Assembly (NCBI GenBank): GCA_023457935.1
Contig: JAEXBA010000034.1
Span: forward strand, 1-33,469
Reading direction: 5' to 3'
Origin: Bacteroidota bacterium
Lineage (GTDB): Bacteria > Bacteroidota > Bacteroidia > Flavobacteriales > Weeksellaceae
Length of the DNA: 33,469 bases
Part shown: positions 22,916-30,374 of the stretch, piece by piece
Position numbering within the stretch: position 1 is the first letter of the stretch
How the letters are laid out: every line of letters begins with the position of its first letter
Made by a program: the position numbers and the translations under genes
Notes under the pieces: generated by a model
What the model was told of the DNA's origin: nothing
Database searches by the model: none
Seen by the model: the letters and a program-made list of their open reading frames with translations, nothing else

Positions 22916-22989
22916 GAACAGAAGAAAGAAGAAAGAATAAAGAGTGAAAGTGCGTTTTCTGTCTTTGCTCTTTGTTCTTTTCTCTTTTA
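22912..22989. repeat. Inverted pair of heptamer arrays
   Basis: The left arm (22912-22953) is six A/G-rich 7-nt units such as AAGAAGA and AAGAATA. The right arm (22955-22989) is five T/C-rich units such as TCTTTGC and TCTTTTA. The arms are roughly complementary, so the transcript could fold into a long imperfect hairpin. The left arm overlaps the yceI TAA (22913-22915) and the right arm ends 9 nt before the ygiD ATG. Confidence 0.65.
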
Positions 22990-22998
22990 TCTAAAAAT

Positions 22999-23826
22999 AT
23001 GAATTTAAACAATCTTCAAAATATTTCAGATGGTTTTCCGAGTACCGAAAAGATGCCTGTTCTTTTTCTTGGGCACGGTTCGCCGATGAATGCCATCGAG
23101 GAAAATCAGTTTGTTCAGGGTTTTCGTGATATCGCAAAGAAAATCCCAAAACCGAACGCCATTTTATGCGTTTCCGCACACTGGTTTACAGAAGGAACTT
23201 TTGTAACAGCAATGGATTTGCCGAAAACCATTCATGATTTTTATGGTTTTCCGAAGGAACTTTTCGATGTTGAATATCCCGCTCCTGGAAATCCCGACCT
23301 GGCGCATGAAACAGTAGAACTTCTTTCTCCGGTTGAAGTAGGCGAAGATCACAGTTGGGGACTGGATCACGGTGCGTGGAGCGTAATCCGGCATATGTAT
23401 CCGGAAGCGGATATTCCTGTAATTCAGATGAGTATTGATTACCGGAAACCGCCACAGTACCATTTTGAACTGGCTCAGAAACTTTCAAAACTGAGAGAAA
23501 AAGGCATTCTGATTATCGGAAGCGGAAATATTGTGCATAATCTTAGAATGATTGACTGGAAAAACATCAACACTGTTGGAGCCGGTTGGGATTGGGCAAT
23601 TGAAGCCCGCGAGAAAACCAACAACTGGCTTCTCGACGGAAATTTCCAAAACCTTATTGATTATCAAAAAATGGGAACTTCTCTGCAATATGCGGTTCCA
23701 TCGCCGGATCATTATCTGCCGCTTATTTACAGCTTAGGTTTAAAAGAAAAATCTGAAAACCTTTCTCTGTTCAATGATGAACTGATTGGCGGAAGTTTGA
23801 GCATGACAAGCGTTCGAATCAGTTGA
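22999..23826 (+). CDS. ygiD: 4,5-DOPA dioxygenase extradiol-like protein (YgiD family)
   Basis: The 275-residue protein of the LigB/class III extradiol dioxygenase superfamily begins at ATG 22999; an upstream TTG would begin inside the repeat. Conserved blocks are LFLGHGSPMNA, CVSAHWFTEG, HDFYGFP, LDHGAW, GSGNIVHNLR and SPDHYLPL, carrying the His ligands of the iron site. E. coli YgiD opens the ring of DOPA in vitro; the natural substrate here is unknown. It may be co-transcribed with yceI. A heptamer array begins at its stop codon and runs into a terminator. Confidence 0.92.
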   Translation: MNLNNLQNISDGFPSTEKMPVLFLGHGSPMNAIEENQFVQGFRDIAKKIPKPNAILCVSAHWFTEGTFVTAMDLPKTIHDFYGFPKELFDVEYPAPGNPDLAHETVELLSPVEVGEDHSWGLDHGAWSVIRHMYPEADIPVIQMSIDYRKPPQYHFELAQKLSKLREKGILIIGSGNIVHNLRMIDWKNINTVGAGWDWAIEAREKTNNWLLDGNFQNLIDYQKMGTSLQYAVPSPDHYLPLIYSLGLKEKSENLSLFNDELIGGSLSMTSVRIS

Positions 23827-23856
23827 AAATGGAAAGTTGAAAATTGAAAATGAAAA
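23822..23856. repeat. Heptamer array (type GTTGAAA), five units
   Basis: Five adjacent 7-nt units, for example GTTGAAA (23822-23828, again at 23836-23842) and ATTGAAA (23843-23849). The first unit contains the ygiD TGA (23824-23826); the last overlaps the left arm of the terminator. Confidence 0.65.
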
Positions 23857-23877
23857 CCCCGCAAATTGCAGGGTTTT
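23853..23877. terminator. Bidirectional terminator between ygiD and hutH
   Basis: AAAACCC (23853-23859) pairs with GGGTTTT (23871-23877), with one internal mismatch and a further GC pairing near the loop. T-rich exits lie on both strands. Confidence 0.75.
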
Positions 23878-23900
23878 AATGTTATTGGCCTAAAAATTTT

Positions 23901-25391
23901 TTAGTTTACAATAAGTTTTTTCTCTCTGATCAGCTCTGCAATTGCGTGCATGTCTTTTCCAATTTCTCTGTCATCTTCCAGTTTCGGAACCACTGAACGG
24001 ATCATATCATAATTTTCTTCTATAATTTTTGAACATTTTGCAGGTCTGCGGAATTCCAAACCTTGAGCAGCAAACATCAATTCGACTGCAAAAATATTCA
24101 CCAGATTGTCCAGAACCTGATTGAATTTTCTTCCCGAAATACTTCCCATCGAAACATGGTCTTCCTGTCCTAAGCTTGTCGGAATGGAATCTGCCGAAGC
24201 AGGAAAACAAAGTGTTTTATTCTCTGTGACCAGTGCTGCAGCCGTATATTGCGGAATCATAAATCCTGAGTTCAGTCCGGAACTTTCCGTAAGCAATCTC
24301 GGCAAACCGAATTTTCCTTCGAGAAGCAGATAACTTCTTCTGTCTGAGATGTTTCCGAGTTCCGCTGCAGCTAAAGTGGCGTAATCCAAAGGCAAGGCCA
24401 ATAACTGTCCGTGGAAATTCCCGCCGGAAATCGATTCTTCTGCGCTTAAAACAATTGGATTGTCTGTAACGGAATTCAGTTCTGTTTCAGCCAAATTTTT
24501 AAGATGTTCGTATGCATTTCTGGATGCGCCGTGAACCTGCGGAACACAACGGATGGAATACGGATCCTGAACGCGGTCGCAGAATTCATGTTCATGCAGA
24601 TTCTGGGAATTTTTCAGAAACTTCAGCATTCTTGCGGCCACTTTCTTGCTACCTGAAAACGGACGGATTTCATGCAGTTCTTTCTTAAACGGACTCGCTG
24701 AACCGCGGTACGCTTCCAATGACATCGCCGCTGTAAGATCCGCCAAATCAAGAAGGTAGCCCATTTTTTCAAGACCTTTAACCGCATGAGCCAGAATGAA
24801 CTGCGTTCCGTTAATCAAACCGAGTCCGCCTTTTGGACCAAGTTTCAAAGGTTCAAGGTTATATTTGTTCAGAACGGTCATTGTTTCTACCTGTTCACCG
24901 TTTTCCCAAACTTTTCCAAGTCCGAGCAGCGGTAAAACAAGATGGGAAAGCGGCGCCAAATCTCCTGAAGCTCCGACACTTCCCTGCTCCGGAACGACCG
25001 GAATAATATCTTTCTCCAGCATCAGAATCAGACGCTCAATCACTTCAAGCGAAACTCCAGAAAATCCTTTCGACAGTGCATGAATTTTAGCAATAATCAT
25101 AATTTTGGAAAGTTCCCTGTCAATAGGTTTTCCAACGCCGACTGCATGGGAAATAATCAGGTTATGCTGAAGCTGCGCTGTTTCCTCTTCAGAAATTTTC
25201 ACATCACAAAGTGGCCCGAAACCGGTGTTGATTCCGTAAACCGTTCTGTCCGATTCAACAATCTGCTGCACATTCTGCTGCGACTGAAGAATCTGATCCT
25301 TCGCTTTTTTATCCAGTTTGGCATGTTTGGGATTTCTGGCTATTTCCAGAACATCCTCTATCGTAAAGTGGTCGATACCGTAAATTTTCAT
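23901..25391 (-). CDS. hutH: Histidine ammonia-lyase
   Basis: This 496-residue enzyme deaminates histidine to urocanate, the first step of histidine degradation. The MIO-forming Ala141-Ser142-Gly143 lies in GSVGASGDLAPLSH, with catalytic Tyr52 in VYGINTGFG and the later blocks QVHGASRNAYEHL and DNPIVL. The start is ATG 25391 (MKIYGIDHF), matching the family N-terminus. No other hut gene is in the window. I see no convincing -7 box: TAAATTGT upstream is a poor match. The terminator of the secreted yceI lies between this gene and that one. Confidence 0.95.
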   Translation of the reverse strand: MKIYGIDHFTIEDVLEIARNPKHAKLDKKAKDQILQSQQNVQQIVESDRTVYGINTGFGPLCDVKISEEETAQLQHNLIISHAVGVGKPIDRELSKIMIIAKIHALSKGFSGVSLEVIERLILMLEKDIIPVVPEQGSVGASGDLAPLSHLVLPLLGLGKVWENGEQVETMTVLNKYNLEPLKLGPKGGLGLINGTQFILAHAVKGLEKMGYLLDLADLTAAMSLEAYRGSASPFKKELHEIRPFSGSKKVAARMLKFLKNSQNLHEHEFCDRVQDPYSIRCVPQVHGASRNAYEHLKNLAETELNSVTDNPIVLSAEESISGGNFHGQLLALPLDYATLAAAELGNISDRRSYLLLEGKFGLPRLLTESSGLNSGFMIPQYTAAALVTENKTLCFPASADSIPTSLGQEDHVSMGSISGRKFNQVLDNLVNIFAVELMFAAQGLEFRRPAKCSKIIEENYDMIRSVVPKLEDDREIGKDMHAIAELIREKKLIVN

Positions 25392-25436
25392 GAAAAAATT
25401 TTTGCACAATTTACGGCTTTAAACACAAATAAAAAA

Positions 25437-25454
25437 CCACCTCAATTGAGGTGG
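25437..25454 (-). terminator. Terminator of secreted yceI gene
   Basis: A perfect 18-bp palindrome (CCACCTCAA and its complement) is followed on the minus strand by TTTTTT, 21 bp after the yceI stop. Confidence 0.85.
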
Positions 25455-25474
25455 CTTGCAGAATATTTTTCTGA

Positions 25475-26017
25475 TTATTTAGAGGCAACAATGTTAACGC
25501 TCACCGTTACATCGTTTCCGGTTTTCACAGCGCCCATAAATGTTGGCGGTTTCATACCGAAATCCGACATTCTGAGTTTTGCAACACCGCTGATTTCATA
25601 TACTTCGCCTTTTTTCGTAACAGTTACAGGAAAACTTACATTTTTAGTAACACCGGCAATGGTTAAACGGCCTGTTGTTGTACCTTTTCCAACTGCAAGA
25701 GATGTAGCAGAAAAACTGATGGTAGGATTCTTATCTGCTTTCAGCGCATCGTAAGCTTTATTATCCATCATTTTGCCTTTCTCACTTTTAAGAGTTTTCG
25801 CAGTTGTGCTGAATTTTGCATTTGTAATGCTGTTGCCGCTCACAGTACCGCTGAAATTTGCTGAACTTGAAGTCATTGTCCAGGCATGAAGTGTCGATGT
25901 ACCGCCAACGGTAATTTTCACAGATTTTCCGGTAATGTTCTGCGCAAATGCAACGGAGAATAAAGAAATCATCATTACTGCTGCCAAAGAGAAAAGTTTT
26001 GTAATTACATTTTTCAT
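25475..26017 (-). CDS. YceI family protein, exported
   Basis: It starts at ATG 26017 (180 residues), which opens a signal peptide MKNVITKLFSLAAVMMISLF ending SVAFAQ; an upstream in-frame ATG would add about 20 mostly charged residues. The mature YceI domain shows STLHAWTMTSSSANFSG, NPTISFSATS, GVTKNVSFPV and MSDFGMKPPTFMG. It is probably a periplasmic carrier of a hydrophobic ligand. It is monocistronic, with a terminator right after it and no clear -7 box. Confidence 0.92.
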   Translation of the reverse strand: MKNVITKLFSLAAVMMISLFSVAFAQNITGKSVKITVGGTSTLHAWTMTSSSANFSGTVSGNSITNAKFSTTAKTLKSEKGKMMDNKAYDALKADKNPTISFSATSLAVGKGTTTGRLTIAGVTKNVSFPVTVTKKGEVYEISGVAKLRMSDFGMKPPTFMGAVKTGNDVTVSVNIVASK

Positions 26018-26256
26018 TTGAATTGATCTTTTGGATTTATTTATTAGATATCCAAAACCTTTCCAAGTTAATGCCAAAATGTATGAGAAATGTCATTTTC
26101 CTTACTATCGAACCTGTTATGCATCTAAAAAACATAATATTTTAAAATTCCGATCTAAAAACTCTGTTTCCCAAAAAACTTTGTAATAAGCATAAAAAAA
26201 TACCAAACTAAATAAAACAGGTTGTTTTTTGAGCGGTTTCTTTTTTTAGCTTTCTG

Positions 26257-26264
26257 TATTTTTG
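26257..26264 (+). promoter_or_regulatory. -7 box of uvrC, at the start codon
   Basis: TATTTTTG is a perfect match ending only 4 nt before the uvrC ATG (26269). The expected transcription start coincides with the A of the ATG. TTTG at 26228-26231 is a possible but distant (25-bp) -33 element. Confidence 0.5.
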
Positions 26265-26268
26265 TCTG

Positions 26269-28065
26269 ATGAATCCTGATTTGCAGCTGCAGCTTAAAAC
26301 ATTACCGACTGATCCCGGAGTTTACCGTTATTACGACAAAAACGGACAGCTTCTGTATGTTGGAAAAGCCAAAAATCTCAAAAACAGGGTTCTCACCTAT
26401 TTCAATAAAAATCTTTCCGGATACCGAACCAGAATAATGGTTGGGAAAATCCACCGTCTTGAAACTACGATTGTTCCAAGTGAATACGACGCTCTTCTGC
26501 TTGAGAATAATCTCATCAAAGAACATCAGCCGTTTTATAACGTGATGATGAAGGATGACAAAACCTATCCGTGGATCTGCATTAAAAACGAAAATTTTCC
26601 AAGGATTTTTCTGACTAGAACTAAAATAAAAGACGGCTCAGAATATTACGGTCCGTACGCAAAAGTACGCCCTGCAAAGGTTTTATTGGATACCATTAAA
26701 CATATTTACAAACTCAGAACCTGTAATCTGAATCTTGCTCCGGAAAAAATTGAGGAAGGGAAATATAAAGTCTGTCTTGAATATCATATTAAAAACTGCG
26801 AAGGTCCGTGTGAAGGTTTGGAAAGCAAGGAAGACTATGATGAAAAGATAGATGCCATCCGCGGAATTATCAAGGGAGATTTCCGCAAAGCAAAAGAATA
26901 TCTGATTAATCAGATGACGAAATTTGCTGAAAATCTTCAGTTTGAGAATGCACAGATGATTAAGGAACGGATTGATCTTCTGGAAGATTATCAGTCGAAA
27001 CACACTGTTGTAAACCCGAATATAGATGATGTTGATGTTTTCGGAATGACCAGCGACGAAACTGCTGCGTATGTGAATTTTTTCAAGATCAGAAACGGAA
27101 ATATTATACAGAGTTTCACTACAGAAATCAAAAAAATCCTGGAGGAAACCGATGAGGAAATCCTCGAAGAAGCGCTGATTGAAATCCGTCAGAAATTCGG
27201 TTCAGATTCAAAAGAAATACTGCTTCCATTTCATCTGTCAGTCGAAATTCCGAATGTAAAACTTATTGTTCCGAAAGTCGGCGACAAAAAACGCATTGTG
27301 GAACTTTCTGAGAAAAATGCGAAAGAATACCGTCTGGAAAAGCTCAAACAGATTCAGATTGTTGATCCGGACCGTCACACGAACCGAATTATGGCCGAAA
27401 TGCAGAAACTTTTGCGAATGCCGGTAGAACCGCGTCATATTGAAGGGTTCGACAACTCCAATATTCAGGGAACAAATCCGGTTTCGGCGTGTGTCGTTTT
27501 CAAAGACGGGAAACCTTCAAAAAACGATTACAGAATCTTTCATCCGAAAACAGTGGAAGGCGCAAATGATTTCGCAACAATGGAAGAAGTGATTTACCGA
27601 CGCTATAAAAGACTTTTGGACGAAGGTGAAAATCTTCCGCAACTGATTCTCATTGACGGTGGAAAAGGTCAGCTTTCTTCAGCTGTGAAAAGTCTGAAAC
27701 TTCTCGGTCTTTACGGAAAAATCACCATTGTCGGAATTGCAAAGCGACTGGAAGAAATTTTCTTTCCGGAAGATCCGATTCCGCTCTATCTGGACAAAAA
27801 ATCAGAAACACTGAAAATTCTTCAGCGTGTGCGTGACGAAGCGCACCGTTTTGGCGTGAAACATCACCGCACCAGAAGAAAAAATTCAACCATAAAATCT
27901 GAGCTTGAAGATATTCCGGGAGTTGGACCAAAATCCATGGAAATGTTATTTTCCAAACTGAAATCCGTGAAAAGAATCAAGGAATCTTCGCAGGAAACGC
28001 TGGAAGAAATTCTCGGAAAATCAAAAGGAAAACTGGTTTGGAATTATTTCAATTCCGGTTCATAA
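26269..28065 (+). CDS. uvrC: Excinuclease ABC subunit C
   Basis: This 598-residue protein makes both incisions in UvrABC nucleotide excision repair. Domains in order are: GIY-YIG nuclease (about residues 12-95; GVY at 17-19, YVG at 30-32, Arg40 in NLKNR); a Cys-containing region (TCNLNL, YHIKNCEGPC); a UVR motif (about 205-235, NLQFENAQMIKERIDLLE); an RNase H-like nuclease (EGFDNSNIQG); and tandem helix-hairpin-helix (IPGVGPKSMEMLF) near the C-terminus. The start gives the usual family N-terminus. Its 3' end is 4 bp from the convergent PorV2-like gene with no terminator. Confidence 0.97.
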   Translation: MNPDLQLQLKTLPTDPGVYRYYDKNGQLLYVGKAKNLKNRVLTYFNKNLSGYRTRIMVGKIHRLETTIVPSEYDALLLENNLIKEHQPFYNVMMKDDKTYPWICIKNENFPRIFLTRTKIKDGSEYYGPYAKVRPAKVLLDTIKHIYKLRTCNLNLAPEKIEEGKYKVCLEYHIKNCEGPCEGLESKEDYDEKIDAIRGIIKGDFRKAKEYLINQMTKFAENLQFENAQMIKERIDLLEDYQSKHTVVNPNIDDVDVFGMTSDETAAYVNFFKIRNGNIIQSFTTEIKKILEETDEEILEEALIEIRQKFGSDSKEILLPFHLSVEIPNVKLIVPKVGDKKRIVELSEKNAKEYRLEKLKQIQIVDPDRHTNRIMAEMQKLLRMPVEPRHIEGFDNSNIQGTNPVSACVVFKDGKPSKNDYRIFHPKTVEGANDFATMEEVIYRRYKRLLDEGENLPQLILIDGGKGQLSSAVKSLKLLGLYGKITIVGIAKRLEEIFFPEDPIPLYLDKKSETLKILQRVRDEAHRFGVKHHRTRRKNSTIKSELEDIPGVGPKSMEMLFSKLKSVKRIKESSQETLEEILGKSKGKLVWNYFNSGS

Positions 28066-28069
28066 AAAC

Positions 28070-29152
28070 TTAGTTTGCGTTGAACTGACCCATGTCGAAC
28101 TTCAGAGAAAAGAAATTCGAGAAATAATTTGATCCGCCTAACCCTGAATTGGAAATTGCATAATCAAGCGTCAGTCCGCGGTATTTGATTCCGATACCTG
28201 CGCTCGGCTGGAAGGACACTTTTCTTTTCAGATTTTCAATGTCTGTAATCGTTTGAAAACGGTTTACACCGAGTCTGACGAAAATCAGATCATCGTACGC
28301 AAGTTCTGCTCCCGCATAAGGCGTAATACTGGCAAAATCGGTGGAAACCAACGCGGCAGTTTTCGCAAACTCTACATTGATTCCTGCTTCCGGAAGTAAA
28401 CCAAGGCGCTGTGTAAGCTCAAAATTTTTGCTTACACCTGCGTTCAGTTTTGGCATCGTTAATTCCATTTTGTCGGCTGGTGCAGGGTTGAATTCTTCAC
28501 CGTTCACAACCGTGGAAAGTTCTTTCTGGTCAACATTCCAGAAGTTGACTGTTGTTGTGATATCACGGACCATCGCACCGTAATTCCAGCCGCTGTCTGC
28601 ATGATAAATGGCTCCGACATCAAATCCGAAACCGAAAGCATTGGCAAATTTCCCCACATTCCGGTAAACTAGTTTGGCTGTTACACCGGCATCGATTCTG
28701 TGGTCGCCGCCCGGATGAAAAGCGTACGAAACCAACGCCGCGTAATCGGCCTGAGAAAATTTGGTGATTTTATCATAATCGATATTTCCTTCAGGATCAA
28801 TCATCTGAGTGGTGTTCAAAATATTGTCTACGCCCAGACGGACGATGGATACAGCAAAAACACCGTCGCTGTTCAGTAAAGGTTTTGCAAAAGCGATATA
28901 ATCGTATTTCGCGATGCTCTCAAAATATTCAGCATGCATTGCTGCAGCCTGCCAGTCTTTGTCAATGCCGAGCAAACCGGCCGGATTCCACATTGGGGAA
29001 TACACATCATTCTGGCTCGAAATTACAGCGCCACCCATTCCAAGACCTCGCGCGCCGGCTCCGATATTAAGGAATTCGTTTGAATATTTTCTTACAATCT
29101 GTGCCTGCACTGCAGTACTGAATATAATAAACAGAAAAAATATTTTTTTCAT
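28070..29152 (-). CDS. PorV/PorQ family outer-membrane protein (PorV2-like)
   Basis: The 360-residue protein has a signal peptide (residues 1-18, ending AVQAQ) followed by the family hallmark KYSNEFLNIGAGARGLGMGG and the N-terminal SPMWNPAGL; the remainder alternates beta strands, as in FadL-like 14-strand barrels. PorV and PorQ are outer-membrane components of the Bacteroidota type IX secretion system. This close relative resembles what I know as PorV2, whose cargo role is unproven. Its ATG directly follows the TAA of the EamA gene with no gap, so the two are co-transcribed. Confidence 0.86.
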   Translation of the reverse strand: MKKIFFLFIIFSTAVQAQIVRKYSNEFLNIGAGARGLGMGGAVISSQNDVYSPMWNPAGLLGIDKDWQAAAMHAEYFESIAKYDYIAFAKPLLNSDGVFAVSIVRLGVDNILNTTQMIDPEGNIDYDKITKFSQADYAALVSYAFHPGGDHRIDAGVTAKLVYRNVGKFANAFGFGFDVGAIYHADSGWNYGAMVRDITTTVNFWNVDQKELSTVVNGEEFNPAPADKMELTMPKLNAGVSKNFELTQRLGLLPEAGINVEFAKTAALVSTDFASITPYAGAELAYDDLIFVRLGVNRFQTITDIENLKRKVSFQPSAGIGIKYRGLTLDYAISNSGLGGSNYFSNFFSLKFDMGQFNAN

Positions 29153-30040
29153 TTAATTACTGTTTTGTATGGCTTTTCGCTTTCTGGATTTCAGAATTCC
29201 GTTCAGTACAATAGCCAGAATCATAATAAAGGAAGCGATATAAAAAACCGGACTCATCTGCTCCGATTCACCAAAGATAAAAAAAGCAAGGATAATTCCG
29301 TACACCGGTTCTAAATTTACAGTGAGAATCAAAGTAAAAGGTGAAACCCATTTCATAAGACTCACACTTTCCAGCATCGGATAGGCAGTGAAAATTCCGG
29401 CAAGCAGGATCAGCAGAAGCAGATCTCTGATATTTACTGAACCGAATTCCGAAATCTGGCCGCTGAGGAGAAAGAAGACCGAAATCAGCAACCATCCACC
29501 AAAAATTTCGTAAAAAATAATATTTCCGGAAGAGGTCTTTCCGTACAGTTTGCCGTTGAAAACAGAAAAAACAGTTCCAAAAAGCGCCGTAAGAATTCCG
29601 TAGAAAATCCCTTCCTTATAATGAAATTCAATATTGAAAATCACGGCAATACAGATAACAATCACAATACCGATCAGAACTTCAGCAACATCAATTTTCC
29701 GGTTGAAAACAAGAGGTTCCAGAAACGCCGCAAAAAGCGTAGAAAGAGAGAGACAGCTCAGCGCAATCGACACGTTAGAAACCTTAATCGAATGAAAAAA
29801 ACAGAGCCAGTGAAGCGCCATTACGCCACCAATGGCCACGAGCTGAAGACCCGTTTTACGGTTAACCTTAAGAGATTTACGCTGAACAAAACGGATAAAG
29901 ATATACAGAAAAACTGCTGCAAACAGCATTCGGTAAAAAACCAGCGGCTGCGCCGGAACTGAAATCAGTTTTCCGAGAATTGCTGTGAATCCCCACAGGA
30001 AAACAATGAAATGAAGTCTGAAAATAGCAGGTTTGTTCAT
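29153..30040 (-). CDS. EamA/DMT family transporter
   Basis: The 295-residue inner-membrane protein has about ten hydrophobic helices in two EamA repeats (about residues 8-135 and 145-283). Landmarks are FLWGFTAILGKL near the N-terminus, a conserved ALHWLCFFHSIKVSNVSIAL and the second-half ILTVNLEPVYGIILAFFIFGE. DMT exporters move small metabolites; the substrate is unknown. I use ATG 30040 rather than an upstream ATG at 30058 because the latter falls inside the -7 box. Confidence 0.92.
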   Translation of the reverse strand: MNKPAIFRLHFIVFLWGFTAILGKLISVPAQPLVFYRMLFAAVFLYIFIRFVQRKSLKVNRKTGLQLVAIGGVMALHWLCFFHSIKVSNVSIALSCLSLSTLFAAFLEPLVFNRKIDVAEVLIGIVIVICIAVIFNIEFHYKEGIFYGILTALFGTVFSVFNGKLYGKTSSGNIIFYEIFGGWLLISVFFLLSGQISEFGSVNIRDLLLLILLAGIFTAYPMLESVSLMKWVSPFTLILTVNLEPVYGIILAFFIFGESEQMSPVFYIASFIMILAIVLNGILKSRKRKAIQNSN

Positions 30041-30055
30041 ACCGATACAATCCTG

Positions 30056-30063
30056 CAAAATTA
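30056..30063 (-). promoter_or_regulatory. -7 box of EamA-PorV2 operon
   Basis: The minus strand reads TAATTTTG, a perfect match; the leader to ATG 30040 is about 12 nt. Confidence 0.55.
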
Positions 30064-30111
30064 GGCTTTTCGGTGGAATTTATACTGAACTGTACAAATA
30101 AAACGCAATTG

Positions 30112-30142
30112 AAAACCCCGGAAATTTTTACAACTTCCGGGG
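30112..30142 (-). terminator. Orphan terminator on minus strand
   Basis: CCCCGGAA (30116-30123) pairs with TTCCGGGG (30135-30142). On the minus strand the stem is followed by TTTTC; on + there is no T-run. No gene on the minus strand ends here. Confidence 0.65.
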
Positions 30143-30223
30143 CCTTCAAATAATAAACTATTAAAAAAATAAACTAGGAACTTTTTGCCGGACAAACATG
30201 AATAATCGCCCGACAGTTTACTA
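30112..30223 (-). ncRNA. Candidate small RNA between divergent genes
   Basis: In the roughly 310-bp gap between the EamA and carboxylase genes, the minus strand carries a possible -7 box TATTTTTA (complement of 30227-30234). A 7-bp stem follows (30208-30214 with 30187-30193, two G-U pairs, 14-nt loop), then an 8-bp terminator stem and TTTT. The transcript would be about 110 nt. I see no convincing reading frame inside; a 12-codon ORF (MFVRQKV onward) is present but unremarkable. This is inference from structure only. Confidence 0.3.
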
Positions 30224-30350
30224 ACGTAAAAATACATTATAAATTGTAAATAAAAATAAAATATTATGTTAAATTTTACTAAAATATTCTGCTCATTTTC
30301 ACTCATTTTTAAACCAAAAGCCTGCTGATGCTATTTCAGCAAAAAAGTAC

Positions 30351-30358
30351 TATATTTA
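30351..30358 (+). promoter_or_regulatory. -7 box of acyl-CoA carboxylase gene
   Basis: TATATTTA has one mismatch to TAnnTTTG; the leader to ATG 30375 is about 12 nt. Confidence 0.4.
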
Positions 30359-30374
30359 TTGACATTTTTAACAT

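Noticed and set aside
25080..25754. A 224-codon open frame on + across the 5' part of hutH and the exported yceI gene.
   Set aside because: It runs antisense through two well-supported genes and the palindromic terminator, and has no recognisable domain.
26018..26256. The spacer between the exported yceI and uvrC as a home for an RNA gene or riboswitch.
   Set aside because: It is A+T-rich with no stable paired stem, repeat or reading frame that I can support.
30061..30306. An 81-codon minus-strand frame in the EamA/carboxylase spacer.
   Set aside because: It reads through the orphan terminator hairpin and has A+T-driven composition rich in Phe and Tyr; the small-RNA reading fits better.
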